64,000 nucleotides of DNA from JBAJNN01 sp036881905. GTDB lineage: Bacteria; Pseudomonadota; Alphaproteobacteria; Rhizobiales; Im1. Location of the stretch: assembly GCA_036881905.1 (NCBI GenBank), contig JBAJNN010000003.1, positions 62,001-126,000 on the forward strand, read 5' to 3'. Within the stretch, counting starts at the first letter, position 1; every line of letters begins with the position of its first letter. Under the pieces are notes generated by a model. The model was not told the DNA's origin and made no database searches. It saw only the letters and a program-made list of their open reading frames with translations. Positions 27,089-34,213 of this stretch are shown one piece after another. Position numbers and translations under genes: made by a program.

Positions 27089-28068
27089 CAACCGGCCTCA
27101 TCATCAACCCGGCCGCGGGCGGTAAAAACCTCAAAGGTCTGAAACTAGCCCGGCTCGTGGCTGGAAAAGCGGATGTAAAACTTGCCATTCTGGACGATTT
27201 CGCCGGTTTGTCGCGAATCCTTGAAGAGTTTGCCGGAGCAGAAGTTAAGACGCTGTTCATCAGCGCCGGCGACGGCACCGCGCAGGCGATTCAAACGCTG
27301 ATCGCAGAGGAAAAACCATTCGAAACACAGCCTCCCCGGCTCGCGCTTTTGTCCCATGGCACCACCAATATGACGGCGGCGGAGCTCGGCTTCCAATATC
27401 GTTCTCTGCAGAGAATTGCCGATATGATCACTCATCCGGCATGCCTGCGCCACGCCACGGCGATCAAGAGACGGGCGACATTGCGCATCGTCAATCCCCG
27501 CAATACCCCCCCCCAACATGGCATGTTTCTCGGCGCGGGCGCCTTATGGCGCGGCGCGGTTGCGTGCCAGAAACTGACCGGCGGGACACCGATCGACGGC
27601 CGGTTTTCCGCCCCGGCCTTGATCCTTGCCAAAGCCCTTGTTGGAGTGCTTTTCTTCAAACCGACCACATCCGGTGGCGGGACTCGTATCGATTTCCCAT
27701 GCCCCATGACCATCGCCATCGACAAAACACCGTGGGTTGACGGCGACCAGTTACTGTTTCTGGCCACCACGCTCAACAGGCTGGTGCTGAGAGCAAGGCC
27801 GTTCTGGGGGGGCGAGAGGGCCAAGCCGGGGGCAATCCGGGCCACGGCGATCGCCTCTCCGCCACCGGCGATTGCTCGCCATGCCCTATCCGTCCTGTAT
27901 GGCGGCGAGGAGCGCGGTTTGCCCGATGGCTATTTCAGCATGCGAGCACAGCACATATCGCTTGAGCAGAACGACCCTTTCATTGTCGATGGGCAGTATT
28001 TTGAAGCCCCTCATGATGGCCCTCTGATCATCGAACAGGGCTATGAGTTCGAGTATCTGTGCGGGTAA
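27085..28068 (+). CDS. Diacylglycerol-kinase-family lipid kinase
   Basis: A 327-residue protein with a DAGK catalytic-like domain: GLIINPAAGGKN at 4-15, SAGDGTAQAIQTLI near 62-75 (the GGDGT loop reads SAGDGT), and ALLSHGTTNMTAAELGF near 91-107. The C-terminal beta-rich half ends in IIEQGYEFEYLCG. The ATG at 27085 overlaps the upstream stop (ATGA), preferred over 27055. It probably phosphorylates a lipid or long-chain base in the same pathway as the CDP-alcohol enzyme. Its 3' third, from 27849, lies inside a duplicated block whose second, damaged copy is at 30500-30720. Confidence 0.82.
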   Translation: MTTGLIINPAAGGKNLKGLKLARLVAGKADVKLAILDDFAGLSRILEEFAGAEVKTLFISAGDGTAQAIQTLIAEEKPFETQPPRLALLSHGTTNMTAAELGFQYRSLQRIADMITHPACLRHATAIKRRATLRIVNPRNTPPQHGMFLGAGALWRGAVACQKLTGGTPIDGRFSAPALILAKALVGVLFFKPTTSGGGTRIDFPCPMTIAIDKTPWVDGDQLLFLATTLNRLVLRARPFWGGERAKPGAIRATAIASPPPAIARHALSVLYGGEERGLPDGYFSMRAQHISLEQNDPFIVDGQYFEAPHDGPLIIEQGYEFEYLCG

Positions 28069-28341
28069 AACACATCAGGTTGTTTCAGCTATTATGTTCC
28101 TGTTAACGGCATTGCTATTGGATCATTATGGCGCAACGAAAATTTTAGCTTGACAAGTAGCTCAGGAGCAGAATACGATTACCCCAATTATAAGAAGATA
28201 GTTTGTAGGCCATGGGAGAATTTCGGCGTTCACCGGCTCGTGCGTATGGTGAAAAACGGCTAAGAGCATAAGGAAGATGATCAAATGGAAAAACGCCATC
28301 GGTTCAAGCGTTACGGCTTTGTCAAAGTGCAGGACATACTT
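27849..28341 (+). repeat. 493-bp direct repeat, left copy
   Basis: Contains the last 220 bases of the lipid-kinase gene, the intergenic region with a promoter, and the first 19 or so codons of the halogenase gene. It is near-identical to 30500-30992 with scattered mismatches and small indels. The two copies bracket about 2.16 kb of unrelated sequence, in the same orientation. Confidence 0.93.
28150..28179 (+). promoter_or_regulatory. Promoter, left copy of the duplicated pair
   Basis: TTGACA (28150-28155), an 18-base spacer and TACGAT (28174-28179). The same boxes and spacing occur in the right copy at 30802-30831 ahead of the intact halogenase gene. This copy now reads into a truncated halogenase start and then the 28453 gene. 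Confidence 0.55.
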
Positions 28342-28380
28342 CCGCGCTGTGCCCGAAACCTAAGTGTCAACAAGCCTTAA
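28285..28380 (+). pseudogene. Truncated 5' copy of the halogenase gene
   Basis: Reads MEKRHRFKRYGFVKVQDIL, matching the first 19 codons of the gene at 30938 with one change (Met to Ile at 18), then departs into unrelated codons and stops at 28380. It keeps the original ribosome site (AAGGAAG). It marks the breakpoint where the insert begins. Confidence 0.85.
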
Positions 28381-28452
28381 TTCGGGGACGCCCTTTGGGA
28401 AAAATGTTGCATACAGCCCTTGCACTCCCTGACTGAAATCGATGACAATCCA

Positions 28453-29547
28453 ATGGATAATGATTTTATAAACTCTGCAACTCGCCTTCTTGTTCGGGAT
28501 TTCGACAATCTCATCCGTAGCCGTCAAGATTTTTTCGAAAGCCGTGTTGTGGTGGACAGCTTCGCCGCGTTTCGCCGAACCTGCGCCACAATGCCGTCGA
28601 TTGTCGGCTATGTTGATGGGAGAATCAAAAACGCCCCGGCGGACAGGATCGCGTTTTCGCCAGAACAGTTGGAACTCATGATGCTGGGGATGATCGCACG
28701 CTCGTCTTCGACCTATGGCACGATCCCCGGCGTTGTTGCCCATCTCGCTCTCGTTGGTGAGCATGCGGATGCGGCGATCCTCAACGAGAACGCAAAGAAC
28801 GAGACCGGCGACAGAATACACACACCTCACTCGACTCTGCTCTATGATTGCTTCGCCGTGATCGGGGAGGCCTTGCACATCCCGGTTCTTACCCCAGCGC
28901 GTTATCACATCATGCGCCTGATTCTGCTCGGACGGCGGCGGACCGCAACCAACCTCACCGGCGTCGATGCTATCCAAATCTATCTCGATAACGCCGATCT
29001 GCATGCCCCGAATTATGATCGAAATGATATTCACATTGCGCTTCACTACGCAAACAAGTATGGTCCTGAGTTGATTAAGCTTCATTCTGTGGTGATAAAG
29101 GCAGAGACGCGTCTCGACGAGCGTGGCGATACTGTCGCCGAACGAAATCCATATGATCGCGGTTGGCTCGCGATTCGTTGTCTCGAACTGGCGATGCGGG
29201 AGGCCAGTTCGGTCGATGAGCACGAGACGAATCGTCTTTCCTTCATTGGTGCATGGGGTCAAGTGGTCGAACATTTGGCGCCGAAACTATCGTCTTGCCA
29301 GCTTGAACGTGCGCGTGCCTGGACCGAGGCACACAACGATGAGGAGGCCGGTCAGGCGGTGGGTTGGGAAGGCGCGGCGGAAGAAGGCCATGCGGAGGAT
29401 GCCCGGGACCAGGCGTTGAAGGTGATGACCAAGCTTTTACCGGAGACCTTCGGCGCCGCGCTTGACGAAGTCACGAAGCTTAATGAACTACGTCTTGGCT
29501 TTTGGGATGACATGGTGATGCGCCTGGAAGCCATGGAATCATCATAA
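28453..29547 (+). CDS. Unidentified protein, possible heme-oxygenase-like diiron oxidase
   Basis: A 364-residue, mostly helical soluble protein. I do not recognise it with certainty. A central stretch, ILNENAKNETGDRIHTPHST near 113-132, with a Glu and a His before LLYDCFAVIGEAL, resembles the metal-ligand helix of heme-oxygenase-like diiron oxidases (the BesC, UndA and SznF group). Further candidate ligands (ETRLDERG near 215; SSVDEHE near 248) are not conclusive. The C-terminus is Glu/Ala-rich and helical. The ATG at 28453 has no good ribosome site; a TTG at 28420 is an alternative. It lies inside the insert bracketed by the 493-bp repeats, just upstream of the halogenase, which makes an amino-acid-tailoring role worth testing. 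Confidence 0.55.
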   Translation: MDNDFINSATRLLVRDFDNLIRSRQDFFESRVVVDSFAAFRRTCATMPSIVGYVDGRIKNAPADRIAFSPEQLELMMLGMIARSSSTYGTIPGVVAHLALVGEHADAAILNENAKNETGDRIHTPHSTLLYDCFAVIGEALHIPVLTPARYHIMRLILLGRRRTATNLTGVDAIQIYLDNADLHAPNYDRNDIHIALHYANKYGPELIKLHSVVIKAETRLDERGDTVAERNPYDRGWLAIRCLELAMREASSVDEHETNRLSFIGAWGQVVEHLAPKLSSCQLERARAWTEAHNDEEAGQAVGWEGAAEEGHAEDARDQALKVMTKLLPETFGAALDEVTKLNELRLGFWDDMVMRLEAMESS

Positions 29548-29644
29548 ACCCGTGTGACTGCGGGGCGTAGTGACGACTATGAGTCCCGACCCTGAAACGG
29601 TGCTATGCGCCCGCCCGACCAGCACATCCCAGAAGGTAAATGCA

Positions 29645-30418
29645 GTGGATCTCCTCGTTCTCAAGGTTACGGTGACCCCACTGCTCATGTGGCTGGTCTC
29701 GTTGACAGCCCGGAAATGGGGAAACTTGGCGGGGGGGCTGGCAGCGGGCCTCCCGATTAGTTCGGGTCCCATTTCATTATATCTTGCGCTCGAACATGGG
29801 GCGAAATTCGCGGAGCAAGCGGCTCTCGGTTCCCTGGTCGGACTTGCCGCTGTCGCTACCACATACATTGTGTACGCGATTTGTCTTCGGCTTCTTTTGC
29901 CACCTTTTTGCTGCATGATAGCACTATCTATATTTATCATTTTAGCTCTCTTTATAAGAGAACTTCATATATTTTTTTATGTTTTTATGGTATTCATGTC
30001 GATGATTACAATTCCAGGGGTCACGCGACCATCCACACCAAGCCTGCAATCCATGCAGCCTAGGCCCCGTTGGGATATGGAAGCCCGCATCTTCTCATCA
30101 CTCATTCTGGTCCTCGGCACCACCAGTTTTGCCCGCCAACTTGGACCGACCCTAAGCGGGCTTCTTGCTTCGATCCCTGTCGTCGCGTGGCCGTTGATCG
30201 TGTTTGCTCACGTCCAGGGGGGAAAGGACTCGGCAAAGGCCGTAATACGCGGTACAATGATTGGTATTCCAAGTGTGCTGATATTTTATCTTGTCGTTTA
30301 CCTTTGGATTGCGGGGGCAGGAATTATGAAGACCTATGCCATGGCTTTCTTTATCTCGGCGCTCGGCGCCGCTGGTGGTCTTGGACTATTTTTTCTTTCG
30401 AATCGCAATCAGAACTAA
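29645..30418 (+). CDS. Multi-pass membrane protein with two similar halves
   Basis: A 257-residue inner-membrane protein with about eight hydrophobic segments. The N-half motif WGNLAGGLAAGLPISSGPIS near 24-43 recurs in the C-half as QLGPTLSGLLASIPVVAWPL near 160-179, indicating an internal duplication like that of small GlpM/DUF3147-type membrane proteins. The start is a GTG at 29645 with AGAAGG seven bases upstream; the longer frame from 29570 adds a hydrophilic tail. The middle (29920-30010) is very AT-rich. The function is unknown; it could transport the product or substrate of the neighbouring enzymes. Confidence 0.65.
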   Translation: MDLLVLKVTVTPLLMWLVSLTARKWGNLAGGLAAGLPISSGPISLYLALEHGAKFAEQAALGSLVGLAAVATTYIVYAICLRLLLPPFCCMIALSIFIILALFIRELHIFFYVFMVFMSMITIPGVTRPSTPSLQSMQPRPRWDMEARIFSSLILVLGTTSFARQLGPTLSGLLASIPVVAWPLIVFAHVQGGKDSAKAVIRGTMIGIPSVLIFYLVVYLWIAGAGIMKTYAMAFFISALGAAGGLGLFFLSNRNQN

Positions 30419-30499
30419 TGTTCATGTAGCAATATAATTTTTATAGAGTATATTCCTGTCATTAGGGTTTATATCCTACCTCTGTGCAGAAGGTTGGGT

Positions 30500-30720
30500 G
30501 ATCGCCTCTCCGCTACCGGCCGATTGCCCGCCATGTCCTATCCGTCTTGTATGGCGGCGAGGAGCGCCATTTGCCCGATGGCTATTTCAGCATGCGGGCG
30601 CGGCGCATATCGCTTGAGCAGAACGACCCTTTCATTGTCGATGGGCAGTATTTGAAGTCCCCCATGATGGCCTTCCTGATCATCGAGCAGGGCTATGAGT
30701 TCGAGTATTTGTGCGGGTAA
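30500..30720 (+). pseudogene. Duplicated 3' fragment of the lipid-kinase gene
   Basis: Corresponds to the last 220 bases of the gene at 27085-28068. It lacks a start and has indels, for example an inserted base in CTACCGGCCGATTG and one T lost in GCAGTATTTGAAG, so it is non-coding. Confidence 0.85.
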
Positions 30721-30801
30721 AACACATCAGGTTGTTTCAGCTATAATATTCTCATTAACGGCATTGCTATTGGATCATTATGGCGCAACGAAAATTTTAG
30801 C

Positions 30802-30831
30802 TTGACAAGCAGCTCAGGAGCAGGATACGAT
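30802..30831 (+). promoter_or_regulatory. Promoter of the halogenase gene
   Basis: TTGACA (30802-30807), 18-base spacer, TACGAT (30826-30831); start expected near 30838, giving a leader of about 100 bases to the ATG at 30938. The boxes are conserved in the duplicate copy. Confidence 0.6.
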
Positions 30832-30937
30832 CACCCCAATTATAAGAAGACAGTTTGATAGGCCATGGGAGAATTTCGGCGTTCACCGGCTCGTGCGTAT
30901 GGTGAAAAACGGCTAAGAGCATAAGGAAGATGATCAA

Positions 30938-31636
30938 ATGGAAAAACGCCATCGGTTCAAGCGCTATGGCTTTGTCAAGGTGCAGGATATGCTTTCTGCC
31001 TCCGACATATCGGCGGTCAAGGCTGAGACATATGCCCTGATCAAGAAATTTTGTGAAAGGCGTGATCTGGCTCTTGAAACGACTGGGGGGACGCCACGGA
31101 AAATGTCCGTCGTCAGAAGCTCTTTCATTCGCGAACATGGACGAAAAATTGTCGATCTATCGCGCTCGCAATGCATCGTCGAATTGTTGCAGAGCATAGC
31201 AGGCGAGTCGATAAATTTCGCTGTCTCCGATGACGAAGAGTATCTGATTACCCACCAGACGAAAGCCGGGGATACGCATGGGTGGCATTGGGGAGATTAC
31301 AGCTTCGCGTTGATCTGGATCATCGATACGCCGGCCGTTGACTATGGCGGGATGTTACAGTGCGTTCCCCATAGCTATTGGGACAAGGAGACCCCCCGGA
31401 TCAACCAATGGCTTTGTCAATCGCCTATTTACACATACGGCTTTGTTCCCGGGGATGTGTATTTTCTGCGCACCGATACCACCCTGCACCGGACGATCCC
31501 CCTGTCCAAAGACGCAAATAGAATCATTCTCAATATGACCTACGCCTCTGCCGGCGAAGGAGGGAAAAACCTAAAGGAGAGTCAGGAGGACCGGTGGTGG
31601 GAGAGTGCCTCGGTGAAGAAGGCAAAAAATCTTTAG
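30938..31636 (+). CDS. BesD-like Fe(II)/2-oxoglutarate amino-acid halogenase (putative)
   Basis: A 232-residue enzyme of the phytanoyl-CoA-dioxygenase-like fold. The metal site reads His117-Trp118-Gly119 with a distal His184 and a 2-oxoglutarate-type Arg195. Hydroxylases have Asp or Glu at position 119; Gly leaves room for chloride, as in radical halogenases. As I recall the lysine 4-halogenase BesD, its residues His137, Gly139 and His204 fall at a constant offset of 20, and its reported substrate residues Arg74, Glu120, His134, Asp140, Asn219 and Thr221 match Arg54, Glu100, His114, Asp120, Asn199 and Thr201 here; a Trp pair follows at 220-221. I therefore predict halogenation of a free amino acid such as lysine or ornithine. 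AAGGAAG precedes the ATG. LysE-type and SHMT-like genes follow on the same strand. Confidence 0.82.
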   Translation: MEKRHRFKRYGFVKVQDMLSASDISAVKAETYALIKKFCERRDLALETTGGTPRKMSVVRSSFIREHGRKIVDLSRSQCIVELLQSIAGESINFAVSDDEEYLITHQTKAGDTHGWHWGDYSFALIWIIDTPAVDYGGMLQCVPHSYWDKETPRINQWLCQSPIYTYGFVPGDVYFLRTDTTLHRTIPLSKDANRIILNMTYASAGEGGKNLKESQEDRWWESASVKKAKNL

Positions 31637-31723
31637 AAAAAAGAGTAATGTTCTTCAGATTATATCTGAAACGGGATTTGACTTAAAACCGCAAAGACGT
31701 TATTTAAAGGAATAACGAAAAAA

Positions 31724-32314
31724 GTGATTGAAAAATACTATTCGGCGATCGTCTTTTGCGCCATAGTTTTAGGGACGCCGGGGCCTGCCGTCATTGCCCT
31801 TTTTTCCAGTGGTATAAACTATGGTTTCTACAAGACGTTGCCATTTTTTATAGGCATTCTCACCGGGTTTCTTCTCAATTTGACAGCCTGTGCACTACTA
31901 ATTGGAAGCACTTTCTATATTTCTCGAATTTTGTTGTTTGTTTTCAAAATTATTTCTTTAGGTTACATTGTATATATTTCTTACAAAATCGCGACGAGTC
32001 CTATTCTCCTACAGAAAAGCTCTGCTAGATCGTTAAGTTTTTTTCAGGGATTTTTACTGGATTTATTAAATCCTAAGGCTTATATAGCCTCTTTTTCAAG
32101 CCTTTCAGTTTTTTTGATAAAAACTGAATTTTTTATTTCCATAATAATAATTATAGTCATTAATATGGTGATTTCGATCATTCTTCAAGGTGCCTGGATT
32201 ATTCTGGGAGAAAGATTGGGCCCTCTATTCAGAAATTCTTTTTATAACCGAATGATCAATATCGTATTGGCTCTGGTCATGGTTTTTGTGGTCGTCGCCA
32301 GTCTTGTACGCTGA
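31724..32314 (+). CDS. LysE/RhtB family amino-acid exporter
   Basis: A 196-residue inner-membrane protein with five or six helices and the family motif VLGTPGPAVIALFSSGINYG near 15-34. LysE-type proteins export amino acids such as lysine, threonine or homoserine. It begins with GTG after AAAGGA. The gene is much more AT-rich than its surroundings, notably 31900-32200, suggesting recent transfer or relaxed selection. It lies 88 bases after the halogenase gene, so export of the halogenated product is a reasonable inference. A truncated paralogue lies at 32506. Confidence 0.85.
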   Translation: MIEKYYSAIVFCAIVLGTPGPAVIALFSSGINYGFYKTLPFFIGILTGFLLNLTACALLIGSTFYISRILLFVFKIISLGYIVYISYKIATSPILLQKSSARSLSFFQGFLLDLLNPKAYIASFSSLSVFLIKTEFFISIIIIIVINMVISIILQGAWIILGERLGPLFRNSFYNRMINIVLALVMVFVVVASLVR

Positions 32315-32323
32315 GGTGAGTAA

Positions 32324-32506
32324 ATAGTATTTACAACCACAACAGGTTATGATGAAATCCTATTAGGAGAAGGGCAGTTATTGGTTGAGGCTAAAACCGC
32401 AACGGAAATACTGAATATTTTCTTGTTTCTGGAGTATGGTCACTGTGTATACCGAGACAGAAAATACCTGAGCCTTATCACCGCGGAGGTCATGAAGAAA
32501 AACTAA
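32324..32506 (+). pseudogene. Vestigial 5' copy of the SHMT-like gene
   Basis: Sixty codons starting VFTTTTGYDEILLGEGQLLV and continuing to LSLITAEV, aligning with residues 2-57 of the intact SHMT-like protein at 32858. The start codon has changed from ATG to ATA and the frame ends in TAA, which overlaps the ATG of the next ORF. With the intact exporter before it, it is the decayed half of a tandem duplication. Confidence 0.88.
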
Positions 32507-32853
32507 TGTTCGAGAACTATGCGGGAGCGTTCATTTTTTCGGTGGTACTCTTGGGAACGCCGGGGCCTGCCGTCATTACTCTTTTTTCCAGTGGCATACA
32601 ATACGGTTTATACAAAACACTTCCTCTCTTTACGGGAATTATTATTGGTTTCTTTATTAATTTATTGATTAGCCCCCTGTTTGTTGGTGGTTCCTATTAT
32701 ATTTCCGATACTTTGTTGCTTGTCTTCAAGGGTGTCGCCTCTCTTTATATGTTTTATCTTGCGTATAAGATTGCAATGAGTCCTGTTCTGGCAAACGACG
32801 AACTCGCCAAACCCATGGGGTTTGGCCATGGTCGGAGTTACGCGATAAGGTGA
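32506..32853 (+). pseudogene. Truncated LysE-family exporter
   Basis: 115 residues against about 196 in the intact paralogue at 31724. The first 93 or so residues align well (LLGTPGPAVITLFSSGIQYG), then the reading jumps to a short tail, GFGHGRSYAIR, where the last helices should be. An internal deletion with frame loss joined it to DNA near the original 3' end, since the AAGGTGACGAAATGG around its stop aligns with the end of the first copy. Probably non-functional. Confidence 0.8.
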
Positions 32854-32857
32854 CGAA

Positions 32858-34213
32858 ATGGTATTTACAACCGGAACAGGACACGATGAAGTTTTGTTGA
32901 AAGAGGCACGGTTGTTGGTTGAAACCAAAACTGCAACGGAAATACTGGGTGCCTGTCAGTCCCTGGAACGTGAGCACCGTATATACCGAGACAGAAAATG
33001 CCTGAACCTCATTGCCGCGGAGGCCCCGACATCTCTCAGTGTTCGCAGGGCCTTGTCATCTCCATTGGGCTATCGGGCGTCCGGGGGGCATATCGGTCCG
33101 GACAGTCGCTGTTTTCAGGGGTCTTTCTACATCGATAAAATTGAGGCTCTGGCAATCGAATTGTTGAAAAAGCTCTTTCAATGCGATTTTGCCGACCATC
33201 GATTGATGGGAGGACTGGCGGCGTGCAATGTGGTTTACTCCGCCTTTGCGCCGCATGGCGCAAGGGTCATGTCGCTCTCGCAATCATCGGGGGGCGATTC
33301 TTCGAATCTGAAAAACGGTCCCCCCGGTCTGAGAAATGCCCAAATTATTCCCATACCGTTTGACAAGCAGACGTTGGCCATTGATCTTCAACGCTTTTAT
33401 GATATCGCGGAACGCTATAAACCAACGCTTGTTGCAATCGGAGAGACGGCAACCCTTTTTCCCCAACCTGTCAAGGAGATGTCTCAATTTATAAAACGGT
33501 GGAATGGAAAGCTCTATTTTGACGCAGCCCATCAAGCCGGTCTTATTGCATCCGGCCTGTATCCGAACCCGCTCGGCGAGGGGGCCGATATTATGACGGG
33601 TTCGGGAGGGAAAACCTTCAGCGGCCCTCAAAGCGGCTTGATTTTCTGGAATAATCCGACGTTTTCAGAGGCTATTACACACACCATCTTCCCGGTGTTG
33701 ACGGGCAGTCATCAGATCAATCGCGTCTATGCCCTGATCATATCGACTTTGGAGTTGATGGAGTTCGGACGCGCCTATCTTTCCAATGTTGTTGAAAACG
33801 CAAGATATTTGGCAAGACAGCTTTGCACGGCAGGCTTGAAGGTGCTTGGGAAGGAAAAAGGGTACACACAAACCCATCAGTTGCTCATCGATGTTTCAAG
33901 ATTCGGAGATGGTATCGAAATAGCCCGAAAACTCGAAAAAGCCAATATTATTGTCAATAAGATGCTCATTCCCGACGATTCGGATACGCAAGACGCCGTG
34001 CCGCACGGCATTCGCCTTGGCTTGTGCGAGGTCACGCGTCGCGGGATGAGGTTTCAACAAATGGAACAGATTGCGGACTTTATAACCGATGCAATTTTAA
34101 AAGATGAAGAAGGTATTGAAACTCTTAAGCAAGAGGTTGTAAAATTTTTGAAGCCTTATGACAAAATTTACTATTCATTTGAAGAGAAACTTCCTCCCCA
34201 AGGCAGTTCTTGA
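32858..34213 (+). CDS. SHMT-like PLP-dependent enzyme with altered active site
   Basis: A 451-residue fold-type I PLP enzyme related to serine hydroxymethyltransferase. Recognisable stretches are LIAAEAPTS near 51-59, the PLP-contacting FDAAHQAGLIASG at 221-233, the Schiff-base lysine Lys252 in GSGGKTFSGPQSGLI, and HGIRLGLCEVTRRGM near 390-404 with the carboxylate-binding Arg. Several SHMT residues differ: the SerGluAsn motif is AlaGluAla, the His that stacks on PLP (GlyGlyHis) is Asp146, and the HisLys pair is Gly-Lys. A canonical serine/glycine role is doubtful; threonine transaldolase-type or other C-beta chemistry on the halogenated amino acid fits better (inference). AAGGTG precedes the ATG. 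The 3' end overlaps the convergent yidD by 43 bases. Confidence 0.85.
   Translation: MVFTTGTGHDEVLLKEARLLVETKTATEILGACQSLEREHRIYRDRKCLNLIAAEAPTSLSVRRALSSPLGYRASGGHIGPDSRCFQGSFYIDKIEALAIELLKKLFQCDFADHRLMGGLAACNVVYSAFAPHGARVMSLSQSSGGDSSNLKNGPPGLRNAQIIPIPFDKQTLAIDLQRFYDIAERYKPTLVAIGETATLFPQPVKEMSQFIKRWNGKLYFDAAHQAGLIASGLYPNPLGEGADIMTGSGGKTFSGPQSGLIFWNNPTFSEAITHTIFPVLTGSHQINRVYALIISTLELMEFGRAYLSNVVENARYLARQLCTAGLKVLGKEKGYTQTHQLLIDVSRFGDGIEIARKLEKANIIVNKMLIPDDSDTQDAVPHGIRLGLCEVTRRGMRFQQMEQIADFITDAILKDEEGIETLKQEVVKFLKPYDKIYYSFEEKLPPQGSS

Larger units (their letters stand above)
30500..30992 (+). repeat. 493-bp direct repeat, right copy
   Basis: Second copy of 27849-28341 in the same orientation. 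It carries a decayed lipid-kinase 3' end, the promoter and the start of the intact halogenase gene. Homologous recombination between the copies would delete the 2.65-kb unit holding the 28453 and 29645 genes. Confidence 0.93.

Noticed and set aside
27849..30992. Insertion sequence or composite transposon
   Set aside because: The flanking repeats contain ordinary gene parts, no transposase lies between them and no terminal inverted repeats are seen; a recombination-type duplication fits better.
30938..31636. Ordinary phytanoyl-CoA hydroxylase with His114 as first metal ligand
   Set aside because: Using His114 gives HisGlyTrp, still no acid, and the spacing to His184 (70) does not match, whereas His117-Trp-Gly fits the BesD geometry.
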